Assembly: GCF_000723885.1 (NCBI RefSeq)
Contig: NZ_CCDG010000053.1
Coordinates: 1-64,000 of the forward strand
Direction: 5' to 3'
Origin: Paenibacillus camerounensis
GTDB taxonomy: Bacteria > Bacillota > Bacilli > Paenibacillales > Paenibacillaceae
DNA: 64,000 bases
How positions within the stretch are numbered: the stretch's first letter is position 1; the number at the start of each line of letters is the position of its first letter. The position numbers were made by a program, and so were the translations under genes. The notes beneath the pieces were generated by a model, which saw only the letters and a program-made list of their open reading frames with translations, did not search any database and was not told the DNA's origin. Of the stretch, positions 44,057 through 51,953 are shown in pieces.

Positions 44057-44133
44057 TATCCATAATCCTTATCTTTCTTGCAGGAACGGTTACCGCCATC
44101 TCTGAAGGACGGCATAGCCGTTTCTACTTGTTA
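44057..44133. repeat. 77-bp dispersed repeat, copy 2
   Basis: Matches window bases 1-77 with three substitutions, same orientation. Includes the imperfect stem-loop AACGGTTACCG...ACGGCATAGCCGTT. It lies between the hflKC terminator and the GH27 gene, in non-coding sequence. Confidence 0.85.
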
Positions 44134-44260
44134 AAGGCAGTTCCGTAAAGCAACAAATGTCGATGTGAAAGCAACGTTAGACTATAGTTATCAGGTGCCT
44201 GATATGTTTAAATACACTAAGATTCTATATTTGAGTTACATGAGAGGGTGCACAATAATA

Positions 44261-45421
44261 ATGAATAATCAACAGCTTGGCTTAAAGCCGCCACTGGGCT
44301 GGAACTCCTGGAACACCTTCACCTGGGACATTAATGAGCAGCTGATCCGGGAGGCCGCGGATACCTTTGTTGCAGAGGGATACAAGGATGCCGGATATGA
44401 GTACATTGTGATTGATGACTGCTGGAGTCTGAAGGAGAGGGATGCAGAGGGCAATCTAGTCGCCGATCCCGAGAAATTCCCGAGTGGAATGAAGGCGCTT
44501 GCCGATTATATTCATTCCAAGGGGCTGAAATTCGGGATGTACTCCTGTGTAGGCACACATACCTGCGCGGGGTATCCGGGCAGCTTTGAGCATGAATTCC
44601 AGGATGCGGCATTACTGGCAGAGTGGGGCGTAGACTTTCTGAAATATGATTATTGCTTTAAGCCCAGACATATTTCAGGAGAGCTGCTGTACAAGCGTAT
44701 GAGCCTGGCGCTAAAAACCTGCGGCAGGGACATCCTGTTCTCGGCATGCAACTGGGGTGAGGATAACGTATATCACTGGATTCGCGAATCAGGAGCGCAT
44801 ATGTACCGGTCTACAGAGGATATTCAGGACAGCTGGGAATCGGTTAAAAAGCTGACGTTGTCGCAGCTGGATAAAGCGCGCTATACGGGGTCATTTTGTC
44901 ATAATGATCTGGATATGCTGGTCGTTGGCATGTACGGAGGCAGCAACAGCAGCTTCATCGGTAATCAGATCGGCGGCTGCAGCGATGCGGAGTACAAGAC
45001 CCATTTTTCGTTATGGAGCATGATGGGGTCTCCGCTCATGATTGGCAGTGACATCCGGACCGCTAATCAGGTAACCAAGGATATTCTTTTGAACAGGGAT
45101 CTGCTTGCCATTAATCAGGATGTGGAGGGGCGCGGTGCCTACCGCATTAAGCCGGAACCGCAGTGGTTCCATACAGATGATGTCTTTATGCTGGTAAAAG
45201 TGTTAACAGACGGAGACCTCGCTATCGGATTTTTCAATCTGAGTGACGGTCAAAGGGAGATCTCGCTGCAATTCTGGGATGTCGGACTCCCGTATGCTTC
45301 GGGCAAATCGTTGTCCTTATACGACTGCTGGGAGCACAAAGAGATCGGCGTATTCAAAGAAAGATATGCTCCCGTAGTTGCTGCTCACGATTGTCTGATT
45401 GTGCGTGCGAAACTGGTGTGA
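44261..45421 (+). CDS. Glycoside hydrolase family 27 alpha-galactosidase
   Basis: A 386-residue GH27 enzyme. Motifs: PPLGWNSWNTFTWDINEQLIRE at the N-terminus, YEYIVIDDCWSL, GLKFGMYSCVGTHTCAGYPGS, nucleophile Asp in FLKYDYC, acid/base Asp in SFCHNDLDMLVVGM, and MGSPLMIGSDIR. A C-terminal beta-sandwich follows. It hydrolyses terminal alpha-galactosides. No signal peptide. The start at 44261 is chosen because GAGAGGG lies about 13 bases upstream and the protein begins at the domain; an ATG at 44240 is an alternative. Confidence 0.92.
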   Translation: MNNQQLGLKPPLGWNSWNTFTWDINEQLIREAADTFVAEGYKDAGYEYIVIDDCWSLKERDAEGNLVADPEKFPSGMKALADYIHSKGLKFGMYSCVGTHTCAGYPGSFEHEFQDAALLAEWGVDFLKYDYCFKPRHISGELLYKRMSLALKTCGRDILFSACNWGEDNVYHWIRESGAHMYRSTEDIQDSWESVKKLTLSQLDKARYTGSFCHNDLDMLVVGMYGGSNSSFIGNQIGGCSDAEYKTHFSLWSMMGSPLMIGSDIRTANQVTKDILLNRDLLAINQDVEGRGAYRIKPEPQWFHTDDVFMLVKVLTDGDLAIGFFNLSDGQREISLQFWDVGLPYASGKSLSLYDCWEHKEIGVFKERYAPVVAAHDCLIVRAKLV

Positions 45422-45429
45422 CGGGCAGC

Positions 45430-45633
45430 ATGAGTGTACACAGGACATGCCGGACCTGCGGGGTTCCCTTAATGACCGATGATGTGGCAATATACCTGAA
45501 GCTTGTTACACGGAATGCTAAAGACTTCCTGTGTATAGACTGTCTGGGCGAACAGCTGAAATGCGGACGGGAGCCCATTGAGCAGCTGATACAATATTTC
45601 CGGAAATCCGGGAACTGTGTGCTGTTTCGCTAA
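45430..45633 (+). CDS. Small zinc-ribbon-like protein (67 aa)
   Basis: A 67-residue protein with two CxxC pairs: CRTCG near residue 6 and CIDCLG near residue 34, consistent with a zinc ribbon or treble clef. The spacing and the clean coding frame across the whole interval argue it is real, but the ribosome binding site is weak (ACGGGC). It begins eight bases after the GH27 stop and its stop codon region overlaps by four bases the end of the convergent AraC gene. Function unknown. Confidence 0.62.
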   Translation: MSVHRTCRTCGVPLMTDDVAIYLKLVTRNAKDFLCIDCLGEQLKCGREPIEQLIQYFRKSGNCVLFR

Positions 45634-46487
45634 GGGCTGCGATGGGCCTGCCTGTACTTAGACGGCGTATGCGAAGTTGCTTTTTTGAATACCTTTGAGA
45701 AATATAACGGGTCCTGGTAGCCGACGGAATAAGCCAGCGACTTGACGGATAATTCAGAATGTACAAGTAAATCACAGGCACGCTGAATTCTGATGGCTGT
45801 CAGATAGCCGGATATAGAGATGCCGTTCACTTGCTTGAACAGCCGGAACAAATAGCTGCGTTCAATCTTAACATAATCCACGACATCAAGAACGGATAAG
45901 GAGGATCTCCAGTAGTTGCTTTCAATATAATCTCTGGCTGACAAGGCATAGTCTTGTTTCAGGACAGCCCGGGAGCTGGGATAGTATTCCATGTAATAGG
46001 ATAAAAGCAGCTGTAATCCTGCATCCGCACGTTCCCGTTCAAACGGTGCTGTTCCGGCAGTTTTTACCATTTGAAACATTGGCTGAAAGTCCTGCGGAGA
46101 GGCCTCCAGGACCGGATGGTCAGGAGTAATGCTGATCATCGGCAGCAGGCGGGAGGCCTCCGGCCCGCTAAACTCAATCCAGTAATACGCCCACGGGTCC
46201 AGGGGATCAGGATAATAATACACCTCCATGTGCGGAAAAATAATAAAGCTTTCACCCGTCTGCACCGGAAAAGTAGTCTGACCGGTTTTTAAAAAGCCCT
46301 GGCCGCTGACAATGTAGTGAAGGGCATACACATCACGGACACCAGGCCCCCATTTATGTAAGTTTGCAGGCTTATAACCGTTTCCTTTACTCATTGAGCC
46401 CTCGGTGAAGCTGTAATACATAGCATCCATAGTCAGCACCCGTATCCTGTTGAGTTTTCGGTTCACTTCCGCCTTGATCAGCCGCAT
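45630..46487 (-). CDS. AraC-family transcriptional regulator
   Basis: A 285-residue regulator. The N-terminal half is a cupin sugar-sensing domain (YALHYIVSGQGFLKTGQTTFPVQTGESFIIFPHMEVYYYPDPLDPWAYYWIEFSG). The C-terminal half is a double helix-turn-helix AraC domain (LSVLDVVDYVKIERSYLFRLFKQVNGISISGYLTAIRIQRACDLL, LSVKSLAYSVGYQDPLYFSKVFKKATSHTPSKYRQ). It is convergent to the GH27 gene and probably controls a nearby glycosidase gene, GH27 being the first candidate. Confidence 0.92.
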   Translation of the reverse strand: MRLIKAEVNRKLNRIRVLTMDAMYYSFTEGSMSKGNGYKPANLHKWGPGVRDVYALHYIVSGQGFLKTGQTTFPVQTGESFIIFPHMEVYYYPDPLDPWAYYWIEFSGPEASRLLPMISITPDHPVLEASPQDFQPMFQMVKTAGTAPFERERADAGLQLLLSYYMEYYPSSRAVLKQDYALSARDYIESNYWRSSLSVLDVVDYVKIERSYLFRLFKQVNGISISGYLTAIRIQRACDLLVHSELSVKSLAYSVGYQDPLYFSKVFKKATSHTPSKYRQAHRSP

Positions 46488-46513
46488 TTAATTCTTTGCG
46501 GGACCACCTGTTC

Positions 46514-46549
46514 AAAAAGAAGCTGCGCATCGTTGCGCAGCTTCTTTTA
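46514..46549 (-). terminator. Terminator of cytidine deaminase gene
   Basis: Perfect 14-bp stem AAAGAAGCTGCGCA/TGCGCAGCTTCTTT with loop TCGT; A-tract on the + strand gives T on the minus strand. It lies just past the cdd stop. Confidence 0.9.
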
Positions 46550-46561
46550 CAGCTTGGTCTA

Positions 46562-46960
46562 TTACATATCCAGCTCAGTAAAAGCGTAAGGCAGTAATTC
46601 CTTCAGCTTCAATTCAAGGATATCCCGTTTGTTATTAGTCAAATATACAGGCATATCAGGCGAACAGAATTCTGCCATTACCTGTCTGCAGATGCTGCAA
46701 GGAGGCAAGTAATTCTCCGTATCCCCTGCAATGGCAATTGCCTGGAAATCACCTTTGGTATAGCCGTTAGTAACAGCCGTGAAAATAGCGGTCCGTTCTG
46801 CGCAATTTGTTGCCCCAAACGATACATTTTCTACATTAACTCCGTTGATGACAGTACCGTCTTTCAGCAATAATGCGGCACCGACCGGAAATTTGGAGTA
46901 AGGCATATAAGCGGATTTTTTAACGCTGCGAGCGCTTTCCATCAGTTGCTCTTTATTCAT
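46562..46960 (-). CDS. cdd: Cytidine deaminase
   Basis: A 132-residue homotetrameric-type cytidine deaminase. It starts MNKEQLMESARSVKKSAYMPYSKFPVGAALL and carries the zinc site: NCAERTAIFTAV (C-A-E, catalytic Glu) and PPCSICRQVMAEFC (P-C-x-x-C). It converts cytidine/deoxycytidine to uridine forms in pyrimidine salvage. The start at 46960 is chosen for AAAGGATGG upstream and match to the usual length; the frame is open another 144 bases. A minus-strand TTGACA (47063-47068) with an AT-rich -10 near 47039-47047 is a likely promoter. Confidence 0.92.
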   Translation of the reverse strand: MNKEQLMESARSVKKSAYMPYSKFPVGAALLLKDGTVINGVNVENVSFGATNCAERTAIFTAVTNGYTKGDFQAIAIAGDTENYLPPCSICRQVMAEFCSPDMPVYLTNNKRDILELKLKELLPYAFTELDM

Positions 46961-47038
46961 ACAAACCATCCTTTTCAATAAGAATGAACCTGTATAATCA
47001 GGTTCCCTTATCGCCGGCAGACAGCCGGCAGGACTTCT

Positions 47039-47068
47039 AATATTATAGACTGAAGATATTATTGTCAA
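47039..47068 (-). promoter_or_regulatory. Probable cdd promoter
   Basis: On the minus strand TTGACA (47068-47063) is followed after 18 bases by TAATAT (47044-47039), with TATAAT overlapping at 47047-47042. It lies about 80 bases upstream of the cdd start. Confidence 0.5.
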
Positions 47069-47170
47069 TGCGGAATTGAAAAAGGAAAAGTGCAAAAGCT
47101 GCAAGAAAGTCTGATTGCCGGAATTACACCGGATGGATTAAGCTGGACGAAAAAGATGGGGGCTTTACTT

Positions 47171-48235
47171 ATGAAATTCGGTTATTCGTTCACACCGGCA
47201 GCTGACTGCTGCTATGACAGGGAACAAGGCTACGGTTATGCAGCAGCAGCGGGAGGCTCGAACAATGAAGATTTGAGGGATTCGTGGCCCGGTGATTATT
47301 TTGCAGAAGGCGTGCCGACGCTCCTGATGGATGTGCCTAACGGCAATTATAGGGTGACGCTGCAGATCGGCTCGGCGGACAGGCCTGCCGTTACGACAGT
47401 AAGAGAAGGGCTTGGCCGGATAAAGCTGCTTGATCTGAAGACAGAGGCTGGCGAGCTTATGACCAGAACATTCGCTGTCCATGTTGATGACGGTCAGTTA
47501 AAGCTGGCCTTTGGCGGAGCCGCGCCTGCTGTACAGCATGTGAGGGCAGAGCGGGCAGCTGATATTCCTACCCTGTATCTTGCCGGTGATTCTACAGTGA
47601 CGGATCAGCCGTCCGGCCAATTCCCTTATTCAGGCTGGGGCCAGATGATCGGGCTGTATCTGAATGAAGGGATAGCGGTAGCCAATCATGCGCGTTCCGG
47701 GAAAAGCGCCAAGACCTTTATCCAAGAGAGCCGGCTGCTGCGGATTGCTAAAAAAATAGGTAAAGGCGACTTCCTGCTCCTTCAATTTGCCCATAACGAT
47801 GAGAAGGAAAAGGAGGAGGGCGAAGGACCGTTCACCACCTACCAGCGATACTTGAAGGAACATGTTGAGCTCGCCCGCACCGCCGGGGCATATCCTGTGC
47901 TTGTAGCGCCCATGCACCGCCGGTTCTTCGAACCGGACGGCTCTATCCGCAATACCCATGGCGATTATATTGAAGCGATGCGGCAGCTTGCTGTACGTGA
48001 AGCCGTGCCGTTTGCAGATCTGGCAGCGCTAAGTAAAACGTACTTTGAGGAGCTTGGAGAAGAACGGACCAAGGACATATTCCTGTGGGCAGAACCGGGC
48101 CAATATCCTAATCTTCCGGAGGGGGCTCAGGATAATACTCACTTCTCGGAGACGGGTGCTATCCAGATTGCCAGGCTGGTGGCAGAAGCGATTCTTCAGA
48201 GCGGGGAGCTGAGGCTGAGCCGTCATGTTCTGTGA
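47171..48235 (+). CDS. GDSL/SGNH-family esterase (rhamnogalacturonan acetylesterase-like)
   Basis: A 354-residue hydrolase. An N-terminal beta domain (about 1-125; KFGYSFTP, GYGYAAA, GDYFAEGVPTLLMDVPNGNYRVTLQIG) precedes an SGNH domain: nucleophile Ser in LYLAGDSTVTDQ, Gly block ANHARSGKSAKTFI, Asn in LLQFAHNDEKE, and a C-terminal Asp-x-x-His in DNTHFSETGA. The pattern is that of pectin-type acetylesterases (YesT/RhgT-like). No signal peptide. I choose the ATG at 47171 with GGGGG upstream; an open frame extends further up to a GTG. Confidence 0.87.
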   Translation: MKFGYSFTPAADCCYDREQGYGYAAAAGGSNNEDLRDSWPGDYFAEGVPTLLMDVPNGNYRVTLQIGSADRPAVTTVREGLGRIKLLDLKTEAGELMTRTFAVHVDDGQLKLAFGGAAPAVQHVRAERAADIPTLYLAGDSTVTDQPSGQFPYSGWGQMIGLYLNEGIAVANHARSGKSAKTFIQESRLLRIAKKIGKGDFLLLQFAHNDEKEKEEGEGPFTTYQRYLKEHVELARTAGAYPVLVAPMHRRFFEPDGSIRNTHGDYIEAMRQLAVREAVPFADLAALSKTYFEELGEERTKDIFLWAEPGQYPNLPEGAQDNTHFSETGAIQIARLVAEAILQSGELRLSRHVL

Positions 48236-48272
48236 ACATAGATACCCTTTGAAGTTGGGGATATGCGGTGCG

Positions 48273-49028
48273 TTATCCGCATTCAATGGTCACACCGGCC
48301 TGCCGGTACTGCTCAGCAAGCTCCTGTGAAAGTCCCTTGTCTGTCAGGAGTACATCCACCTGGTTCAGCGAGGCAACGGTACGCAGGGCGATCTGGCCGA
48401 ATTTGTGATGATCGGCGGCGGCGAATACCTTACGGGCGGTCTGCACCAGGGCTTGCTTGTAATCCAGTGAATCGCCGGTATAGACCGTAAGGCCGTGTGT
48501 CAGATGTATGGCAGTAGCGGAGAGAAAGGCTTTTTGAATATTCAGCTGCTGCACATAAGCTACAGCCTCCGGCCCGGCCAGTACATTGCGGACCCGGTAG
48601 CCCCCGGGCACTACGAGGCGGATCTGATCCTTGTGAACCAGCTCGCTGATAATATAGACATCATTAGTGATGACCGTAAGCGGCATATTGTCCAGCCGCC
48701 GGGCAATCTCCAGTGTTGTGCTGCCTCCGTCCAGGGCGATAATATCGTCCTGGGCGATGTGGGCCAGCGCCAGCAGGGCAATTTCCCTTTTCTCTGCGGC
48801 GTGCTTATCCAGCGGCTGCCTGGAGGCCAGGATGCCGAACTGATCCGTTTGCGCCAGCACTGCTCCCCCGTGAACGCGCTGAACCAGACCCTGCTCCTCC
48901 AGCCTGCTTAGATCCTCGCGGATTGTTTTTCCCGTTACCTGCAGTTTATCGCTAAGCTCATTGACCGTTACATTTTTCCGGTTCAAGAGCACTTCCATAA
49001 TCATTTCATGGCGCCGAACAAGATTCAT
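48273..49028 (-). CDS. DeoR-family transcriptional regulator
   Basis: A 251-residue DeoR-type repressor: N-terminal winged HTH (RRHEMIMEVLLNRKNVTVNELSDKLQVTGKTIREDLSRLEEQGLVQRVHGGA) and the sugar-phosphate sensing domain (IALDGGSTTLEIARRL, LTVITNDVYIISEL, LVVPGGYRVRNVLAGPEA, AADHHKFGQIALRTVASL). It is divergent from rhamnose mutarotase, separated by about 225 bases with repeated TTCATT/TTTATT motifs, so it probably controls that gene. Effector likely a phosphorylated deoxy sugar. Confidence 0.9.
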   Translation of the reverse strand: MNLVRRHEMIMEVLLNRKNVTVNELSDKLQVTGKTIREDLSRLEEQGLVQRVHGGAVLAQTDQFGILASRQPLDKHAAEKREIALLALAHIAQDDIIALDGGSTTLEIARRLDNMPLTVITNDVYIISELVHKDQIRLVVPGGYRVRNVLAGPEAVAYVQQLNIQKAFLSATAIHLTHGLTVYTGDSLDYKQALVQTARKVFAAADHHKFGQIALRTVASLNQVDVLLTDKGLSQELAEQYRQAGVTIECG

Positions 49029-49155
49029 ACGTCTGCCTCAACCTTCCGTGTGTGGTTACTCTATTCTATAATTCTATATTCACTATTCTATATAAGCCCG
49101 CTCTATTAATAAAGAGTAGTGTGCTGCACTTAAATCAAGTGGATAGCTGATAGAT

Positions 49156-49223
49156 GTTTGTTTTCGTTTATTAATCTTCAAAAAAGTTCATTTATGAATT
49201 ATAATGTTCATTATAGTTTATTT
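49156..49223. promoter_or_regulatory. AT-rich repeated motifs in the deoR/rhaM interval, candidate DeoR operator
   Basis: Repeats of GTTTGTTTTCGTTTATT and GTTCATTTATGAATT/GTTCATTATAGTTTATTT are spread through this divergent promoter region. DeoR-family regulators bind direct repeats of this kind. Evidence is positional and by repetition only. Confidence 0.35.
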
Positions 49224-49253
49224 CCAAACCTACTATGTCTGGAGTGCTGAACA

Positions 49254-49568
49254 GTGATTAGAAAAGCTAGTGTTATGCGCGTTTACCCGGAGCATTATGA
49301 AGAGTATAAGCGCCGCCATGATGAGCTGTGGCCGGAGATGGCTGAAGAGCTGAGAAACCACGGCTCCCGCAACTATTCCATTTTCCTCGACGAGGAGACA
49401 GGCAATCTGTTTGCTTACGTGGAGATTGAGGATGAGGCCAAGTGGGATCAGATGTCAGAGACTGAGATCTGCCGGAAATGGTGGGTCTACATGGAGCCGC
49501 TGATGGAGACTAATCCGGACAATAGCCCGGTATCGAAGAGCCTGAAGGAAGTATTTTACCTGAAATAG
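49254..49568 (+). CDS. rhaM: L-rhamnose mutarotase
   Basis: A 104-residue RhaM family protein, the usual length. Motifs: MRVYPEHYEEYKRRHDELWPEM with the catalytic His, NYSIFLDEETGNLFAYVEIED, and WWVYMEPLMETNPDNSPV. It interconverts the anomers of L-rhamnose. The start is GTG at 49254 with GGAG ten bases upstream. The other rhamnose genes (rhaA, rhaB, rhaD) are absent here, so it stands alone opposite a DeoR regulator. Confidence 0.9.
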   Translation: MIRKASVMRVYPEHYEEYKRRHDELWPEMAEELRNHGSRNYSIFLDEETGNLFAYVEIEDEAKWDQMSETEICRKWWVYMEPLMETNPDNSPVSKSLKEVFYLK

Positions 49569-49731
49569 CCTTCTGAACTGGATGCCTATGACGCGGGGAC
49601 AGGCCTCGGGCATACAGATAACTAGAGCAGCGCAAAGTCATCCACCTCGCTTCGAGGCCTTCCTTCCAGGGCGTAAAGTTCATGCCGCCGTACCCGCGGG
49701 TGGCTGGCACGAGAATAAGTTTACTGTATTT

Positions 49732-49765
49732 ACCCGGTAGCCATTAGGCTGCCGGGTTTTTTCTT
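49732..49765 (+). terminator. Terminator of rhaM
   Basis: 11-bp stem ACCCGGTAGCC/GGCTGCCGGGT with loop ATTA and a T-run; one G-T pair. Confidence 0.85.
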
Positions 49766-49832
49766 GTAAATTGACGCCTTGTTAAAATCAATGCTGAGTC
49801 AAGTGTGCGGCGGGCGAAGAGGGATTGCCATT

Positions 49833-50201
49833 GATTCCGGCACATGGTGCGGAAATGGCGAAATGAAAGGCAGAAATGCCCTTGATTCCGGCACATGGTG
49901 CGGAAATGGCGAAATGAAGGGCAGAAATGCCCTTGATTCCGGCGCATGGTGCGGAAATGGCGAAATGAAGGGCAAAAATGCCCTTGATTCCGGCGTATGG
50001 TGCGGAAATGGCGAAATGAAGGGCAAAAATGCCCTTGATTCCGGCACATGGTGCGGAAATGGCGAAATGAAGGGCAAAAATGCCCTTGATTCCGGCGTAT
50101 GGTGCGGAAATGGCGAAATGAAGGGCAGAAATGCCCTTGATTCCGGCACATGGTGCGGAAATGGCGAAATGAAGGGCAGAAATGCCCTTGATTCCGGCGC
50201 A
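49833..50201 (+). repeat. Array of seven 51-bp tandem units, each with two hairpins
   Basis: Seven full units and a partial eighth with a strict 51-base period; unit starts (GATTCCGG) at 49833, 49884, 49935, 49986, 50037, 50088, 50139 and 50190. Each unit contains hairpin A (TTCCGGCAC-ATG-GTGCGGAA, one bulged G) and hairpin B (AAGGGCA-GAAA or AAAA-TGCCCTT, perfect 7-bp stem and tetraloop; one mismatch in the first unit). Variants in hairpin A (CAC, CGC, CGT) keep pairing on the + strand RNA as G-U. Because 51 is divisible by three, long open frames with a 17-residue period appear on both strands. None has a ribosome binding site, so I call it non-coding. Confidence 0.9.
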
Positions 50202-50383
50202 GGCGCTCGTTACTCCCAGCCTAGTGGAAGGAGTCTTTTAAGTCCGCCAAAATGCAGCCCGCATGAACGTCATGCCGTTCTAATGAGCCCGAAAAAAGGG
50301 GAAGCTATAACAGAAAACACGCCAATACGATTTGAAATTTAGTACAGTATAACTTTGCTGCAAATTTGAAGGGTCTCGATAAA

Positions 50384-50412
50384 TTTCAACCTTCCTCACT
50401 TTTTCTCTACTG
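50384..50412 (+). promoter_or_regulatory. Composite motif upstream of the sugar ABC operon, candidate YesN site
   Basis: TTCAAC, six variable bases, then CACTTTTTCTCTACTG. The same composite occurs upstream of yesM at 62196-62224 (22 of 22 fixed positions identical). It sits about 100 bases upstream of the solute-binding-protein start, where a YesN-type activator would bind. GATAATAT shortly downstream could be a -10. Confidence 0.55.
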
Positions 50413-50508
50413 CCGGCCGTGGGCTGCTCTGATAATATGAGGTCAGAAAGAACGAACCACCACTAAGCGAAACAAACTAAACATACTCATCTTTGAGGGG
50501 GATTTATC

Positions 50509-51852
50509 ATGAACAAAGGTTTACTCTCAGGCAGAAGCGCACTTTTGGCCGGGGCACTTGCAGCAACGGCTGTACTAAGCGCATGCGGCAGTAATAACAG
50601 CAGCAATACAGCATCCGAAGGAAATAATACGCCGGCAGCAGGCGGGGAACAGGTAACACTGCGCGTCTTCTCTAACCTTCCGGACCGTAAATCGGGACAA
50701 GGCCTGGCAGAGCAGATGGTCATTGACAATTACACGAAAGAGAATCCGAATGTCAAAATCGAGCTGGAAACACTGGCCGAGGAGCCGTTCAAAAACAAGC
50801 TGAAGGCCTACATGGCCTCCAATGAGCCGATTGACGTCACGATGGTGCACGGCGGCGCCGAGCTCAACACACTGGTACAAGCCGGTTATGTAAAAGAGCT
50901 CGATCCTGCGGAATATGAAGGCGAAGCATTCAGCTTCCTGCCGGGTGTATACACCTCCTTCACGTTCAACGATAAGCTGTACGGCCTCCCGCGCAACAGT
51001 GACTATGAAGTGATCTACTATAACAAGCGGCTGTTCGAAGAGAATAACATTAAAGTACCTACTACCTACGCTGAGCTGATCGAAGCAGGCAAGCAGTTCC
51101 GGGAAAAGGGCATCGAGCCGATGTCGATCAACGGTAAGGACCTGTGGAGCTTCGGCGCATTCTTCCAGGATCTCGTGATCCGGGTTGGCGGAGACCAGAA
51201 CCTGATGCTGGATGCCGTAGCCAAGAAAAAGGATTTCACCACAGACGAAACCTTTAAGAAAGCGGCTGAGCTGCTGGGCGAGGCCAGAGACAGCGGACTG
51301 TTCCAGGCATCGTACATGACCTCTGACTACGGCGCATCCCAGAACCTGTTCACTCAGGAGCGGGCAGCTATGTGGTACATGGGCTCATGGGAAGCAGGGA
51401 TGGCGACTAACGAAAATCTTCCGCAGACCTTCCGTGATAATGTAGCGGTGCTTAAGTTCCCGGTAGTGGAAGGCGGTAAAGGCAAAAATACGGATCTGCT
51501 GGCGTGGAACGGCGGCGGCTACTCCCTGGTGAACAGCTCGAAGCATCCGGAGGAAGCCAAGAAATTCTTCGATTATCTGATGAACGCAGGTCAATGGGCC
51601 AAAACGGTATGGGATATCGGTGCTGCGGTTCCTGCACAGACGTATCAGCTGAACGGTAATGAAAGCAGCCTTCAGAAGGAACTGACAGAAGTGCTGACCG
51701 GTGCGACTACTACAGCTGGTTCGCTGGGTCTTGATTACGGAACACCGAAATTCAAGGATGATTCCCAGAATGCTTTCGGCAAATTCTTCGCCGGCGGCTC
51801 AACGGCGGAGCAGCTGCTGAGCGATCTGCAGTCTGCGGCGGCTTCCCAGTAA
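50509..51852 (+). CDS. Sugar ABC transporter substrate-binding lipoprotein (CUT1, family 1)
   Basis: A 447-residue lipoprotein: signal peptide MNKGLLSGRSALLAGALA with lipobox LSAC (Cys26), Ser/Asn-rich linker, then a family-1 binding-protein fold (VTLRVFSNLPDRKSGQGLAEQMVIDNYTKENPNVKIEL, MASNEPIDVTMVHGGAELNTLV, YGLPRNSDYEVIYYNKRLFEENNIKVPTTYAEL, AAMWYMGSWEAGMA). It captures an oligosaccharide for the two permeases below; no ATPase gene is in the operon, so a shared MsmX-type ATPase is expected. Ligand probably a galactose- or xylose-containing oligosaccharide, judging by the GH42 and GH43 genes downstream. Confidence 0.92.
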   Translation: MNKGLLSGRSALLAGALAATAVLSACGSNNSSNTASEGNNTPAAGGEQVTLRVFSNLPDRKSGQGLAEQMVIDNYTKENPNVKIELETLAEEPFKNKLKAYMASNEPIDVTMVHGGAELNTLVQAGYVKELDPAEYEGEAFSFLPGVYTSFTFNDKLYGLPRNSDYEVIYYNKRLFEENNIKVPTTYAELIEAGKQFREKGIEPMSINGKDLWSFGAFFQDLVIRVGGDQNLMLDAVAKKKDFTTDETFKKAAELLGEARDSGLFQASYMTSDYGASQNLFTQERAAMWYMGSWEAGMATNENLPQTFRDNVAVLKFPVVEGGKGKNTDLLAWNGGGYSLVNSSKHPEEAKKFFDYLMNAGQWAKTVWDIGAAVPAQTYQLNGNESSLQKELTEVLTGATTTAGSLGLDYGTPKFKDDSQNAFGKFFAGGSTAEQLLSDLQSAAASQ

Positions 51853-51953
51853 GACAACCCTTTTACAATTATAAAGATAACGGTACGAACAAGGGCGGGG
51901 AACTTAAGTGAACTCCCTGCCCTTTGTCCGTCCGGAGGATGGAGGAAACGCCC

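Noticed and set aside
49833..50201. Possible CRISPR array
   Set aside because: The units are contiguous copies with no variable spacers and no cas genes nearby.
49744..50342. Long open frames on both strands with a 17-residue repeated motif
   Set aside because: The period of 51 bases is a multiple of three, so any stop-free unit gives a long frame in several phases. None has a ribosome binding site or a plausible start, and the hairpin structure explains the repetition better.
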